This document shows positions 61,924 to 64,000 of a stretch of DNA of 64,000 nucleotides, in pieces (the first letter of the stretch is position 1; each line of letters begins with the position of its first letter). Both the position numbers and the translations under genes were made by a program. A model generated the notes under the pieces. It did no database searches, was not told the origin of the DNA, and saw only the letters and a program-made list of their open reading frames with translations. Source of the DNA: Candidatus Kouleothrix ribensis. GTDB taxonomy: Bacteria > Chloroflexota > Chloroflexia > Chloroflexales > Roseiflexaceae. The stretch is from contig JADKGW010000001.1 of the NCBI GenBank assembly GCA_016722075.1, positions 2,542,001 to 2,606,000 on the forward strand, written 5' to 3'.

Positions 61924-64000
61924 GTGAAACAGACAGTGCGGCTGATCGCGCTGGCGGCGCTGGCGCTGCTGCTGGCCCTGCCGGCGCTGGTGCTGGCCCA
62001 GGGGCGCGTGATCGTCGACGACACCACCGGCAGCGTCGATACGGCAGCCGTGCAGCGCGCGGCCCAGGCGCTGACGGCCAAGGGCGCCACGGTTGTCGTG
62101 CTGGTGAGCGACCAGACCGGCGGCGACTCGCAGGCCTATACGAGCCGGCGCCTGCAGCGCTACAACATCAAGGCCAGCCCGCTCGAACCCAGCGCGATCA
62201 TCTACCTGGTGGCGCTCGACCAGCGCAATGTGTTCATCTACTACGGCGCCGACTGGAATGCCACGCTCGGCCCGGCCTACAAGACGATCGCCGACCGCGA
62301 TATGATCCCGCAGCTGGCGCGTGGCAACACCACCCAGGGGCTGGTGGCCGGCATCGCCGGCACCGTCGATGCGATCGAGAACCCGCCTGGCGCACCGATC
62401 AGCCTGGCGCCGATCGCGCTTGCGATCGTGGTGGTGGCGCTGCTGGCGATCGGCGTGCCGCTGCTGGTACGCAGCCTGGGCAAGCGCCGCGCGCTGGCAC
62501 GCGCCCTGGCCCAGGCCCAACAGGCCGCCACCGATGCGCGCCAGCGCGCCGGCGTGGCAATTGCCGATTTCGCCCAGGCGCTCGGCACCGCGCGCGAGAA
62601 GGCCCAGTACGACCAGCTCTCGTATGCGCCGGCCGATGTGCAGCAGATCGGGCAGTGGCAGGCTGCCGCCGAAAGCCAGTTCGCCGCCGCGCAAGAGCGC
62701 TTCGACACCGCCGGCGAGGCGCTGGCCGCGCGCGCTACACCGGCCCAGGCCGATTACGAAGCCGCTGCGCAAGCCTACGACCAGGCCACCCAGGCGGTGC
62801 AGGGCGCGCGCGAGCAGATCGAGCGGGCCGAGGCGCGCCGCGCCGAGCTCGACCAGCTCAACGCCAGCGCGCCCGGCGAGGTCGATCGCCCAAAAAAAGC
62901 GCTGGCTGACGCCGCCGCGCAGCTCCAGGCGCTAGGCCAGGAGTTCCCCAACGCCCAGGCCATCCTGCGGCCGCTGGAGGACATGCTGGCCCAGGCCGAG
63001 GCGCTGCTGGCCGGGCACCGCGCCGCCGAGGCCATTGCGGCCGCGGGGGCGGCGTCAGCCGCGATCGACGAGCTCAACCGCACATTGGCGCGCTATGCCG
63101 ATATTCGCGAGGGCATCTCGGCCGGCCGCGCCGCCGCCGAGAAGGTTGCCGGCCAGGGCTACCATATCGATGGCGGGCTGGCGGCCTTCGCACACGCCGA
63201 GGATCTACTCGGCCAGGCGGCAGCAATACTCGACCGCGACGCCGCCGGCGCGCGTGATCGGATCGAGCAGGCCGAGGCCGCGCGTGCCGAGGGCGTCGCG
63301 CGCGGCGGCGGCATGCCCGCGCTGCGCCAGGCCAACGACCAGCGCCTGCCGCAGGTGCGGGCCGCCACCACCCAGGCCGCCGCCGCGATCACCGGCGGGC
63401 GCGACGCCTTCGCGCTGGTACATGAATTTGCCGAGGCGACCTGGAGCGACATCCGTGGTAACGGCAGCGAGGCCGAGGCCGCCGCCGGCCGCGCCAGCCA
63501 GCTGATCGAGCGCGCCGCCCAGCGCAACACCATGCAAGCCCAGGACTTCGCGGGCGCACAGGCCGACCTGGCCGCCGCCGAGCAGCAGCTGGGCTTCGTG
63601 CATGCGCTGATCGAAGCGATCCTCCAGCGCCTCAGCGATCTACAGGCCGCCCGCACTGCCGCCCGCGCCGAGGTGGCCGCCGCCCAGGCCGACTTCGACG
63701 CCGGCTGGAGCTATGTGCGCTCGAACGACCCCGATGTGGGTAAAGACCCCGAGGCCAGCCTCAGGCAGGCCGGCGCATTACTCGAGCAGGCCAACGCCGA
63801 GCTGCAACAGCCCCGGCCGAACTGGCTGACGATCGTCAAGCAGGCCCAGCAGGCTAACCACCTGGCCGATCAGGCCATCGCCAACGCGCGCAGCGAGGTC
63901 GATGCCATGAACGCGCTACGCGCACAGGCCCAGCGTGCCCAACAGCTGGCCGCCGGCGAGACGCAGAAGATCGCCCAGTTTGTCGGCCTGCACGAGAACG
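61924..64000 (+). CDS. TPM-domain protein with long coiled coil, 3' truncated
   Basis: The frame from GTG at 61924 stays open to the end of the window (692 complete codons). GAGGAG lies seven bases before the GTG. A signal peptide (residues 1-26, LALPALVLAQG) leads to a TPM_phosphatase-like domain (~27-155; GSVDTAAVQRAAQAL, YGADWNATLGPAYKT, ARGNTTQGLVAGIAGTV), a membrane segment (LAPIALAIVVVALLAIGVPLL, ~158-180) and at least 500 residues of Ala/Gln/Glu-rich helical coiled coil. The coiled coil would lie inside the cell if TPM is outside. TPM proteins are linked to membrane-protein quality control or psb assembly; here the coil may act in septum or envelope organisation, unknown. Confidence 0.82.
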   Translation, partial: MKQTVRLIALAALALLLALPALVLAQGRVIVDDTTGSVDTAAVQRAAQALTAKGATVVVLVSDQTGGDSQAYTSRRLQRYNIKASPLEPSAIIYLVALDQRNVFIYYGADWNATLGPAYKTIADRDMIPQLARGNTTQGLVAGIAGTVDAIENPPGAPISLAPIALAIVVVALLAIGVPLLVRSLGKRRALARALAQAQQAATDARQRAGVAIADFAQALGTAREKAQYDQLSYAPADVQQIGQWQAAAESQFAAAQERFDTAGEALAARATPAQADYEAAAQAYDQATQAVQGAREQIERAEARRAELDQLNASAPGEVDRPKKALADAAAQLQALGQEFPNAQAILRPLEDMLAQAEALLAGHRAAEAIAAAGAASAAIDELNRTLARYADIREGISAGRAAAEKVAGQGYHIDGGLAAFAHAEDLLGQAAAILDRDAAGARDRIEQAEAARAEGVARGGGMPALRQANDQRLPQVRAATTQAAAAITGGRDAFALVHEFAEATWSDIRGNGSEAEAAAGRASQLIERAAQRNTMQAQDFAGAQADLAAAEQQLGFVHALIEAILQRLSDLQAARTAARAEVAAAQADFDAGWSYVRSNDPDVGKDPEASLRQAGALLEQANAELQQPRPNWLTIVKQAQQANHLADQAIANARSEVDAMNALRAQAQRAQQLAAGETQKIAQFVGLHEN

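Overview
The window is a GC-rich chromosomal segment that looks like Chloroflexota, probably the Chloroflexales/Roseiflexineae side. This is inference from gene content: DUF5317, a MerR/B12 CarH-type regulator beside phytoene synthase, PSP1, Flp-associated ATPases, SBBP-repeat and FPETGH-repeat secreted proteins, class III cyclases with FHA/GAF/HAMP modules, and a secreted protein ending in an FLPL-type tail. I found no rRNA, tRNA, CRISPR array, prophage or intact insertion sequence. It reads as ordinary backbone with a little mobile and repetitive DNA. Both edges cut a gene.

Layout. 1-5.4 kb: end of a secreted Ig-like protein, a 2-hydroxyacid dehydrogenase with a changed catalytic Arg, ettA, and a two-gene membrane cytochrome-like unit. 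5.5-10.4 kb: response regulator, winged-helix protein, a Pro/Thr-repeat membrane protein and a HAMP-type cyclase, with a ~170-bp inverted-repeat element just upstream of the cyclase. 10.4-16 kb: saccharopine-dehydrogenase-like protein, M29-like peptidase, SEC-C protein, then an operon of a 41-aa secreted peptide (too short for standard calling), a DUF5317 membrane protein with a leader-like tail, and a histidine kinase. 16-23 kb: FHA-GAF-cyclase, PSP1 protein, a Rieske-fold protein with both cluster Cys replaced by Asp, two divergent UspA genes, a CDF transporter and a block of GC-rich hairpin repeats. 23-29 kb: HtrA protease, TIGR01777 epimerase, DUF2085, crtB and carH. 28.5-36.7 kb: housekeeping genes (aroA, A-type Fe-S carrier, moaA, mrp-like, thioredoxin-like ferredoxin) plus an HD-GYP regulator. 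36.9-44.4 kb: GH99-like protein, lipoprotein, a cNMP-binding/ferredoxin fusion, secreted subtilase, comF-like gene. 44.4-52 kb: a long minus-strand series including a Flp/Tad ATPase, its AAA partner, a TPR protein, CPBP protease and miaB. 52-64 kb: second copy of the inverted-repeat element, a DA1-like LIM peptidase, VWA protein, trpB, a PknB-type kinase behind two good promoters, an SBBP-repeat protein with a structured leader, and a truncated TPM/coiled-coil protein.

Themes. Second-messenger signalling is dense: two class III cyclases, a cNMP-binding redox protein, an HD-GYP phosphodiesterase, an Hanks-type kinase and two-component proteins. The clearest regulatory inference is light-controlled carotenoid synthesis (CarH, its own promoter with an overlapping operator, and crtB downstream). 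The most novel items are the paired inverted-repeat element, the peptide/DUF5317/kinase operon, the Asp-substituted Rieske protein, the cNMP-ferredoxin fusion and the bacterial DA1-like peptidase.
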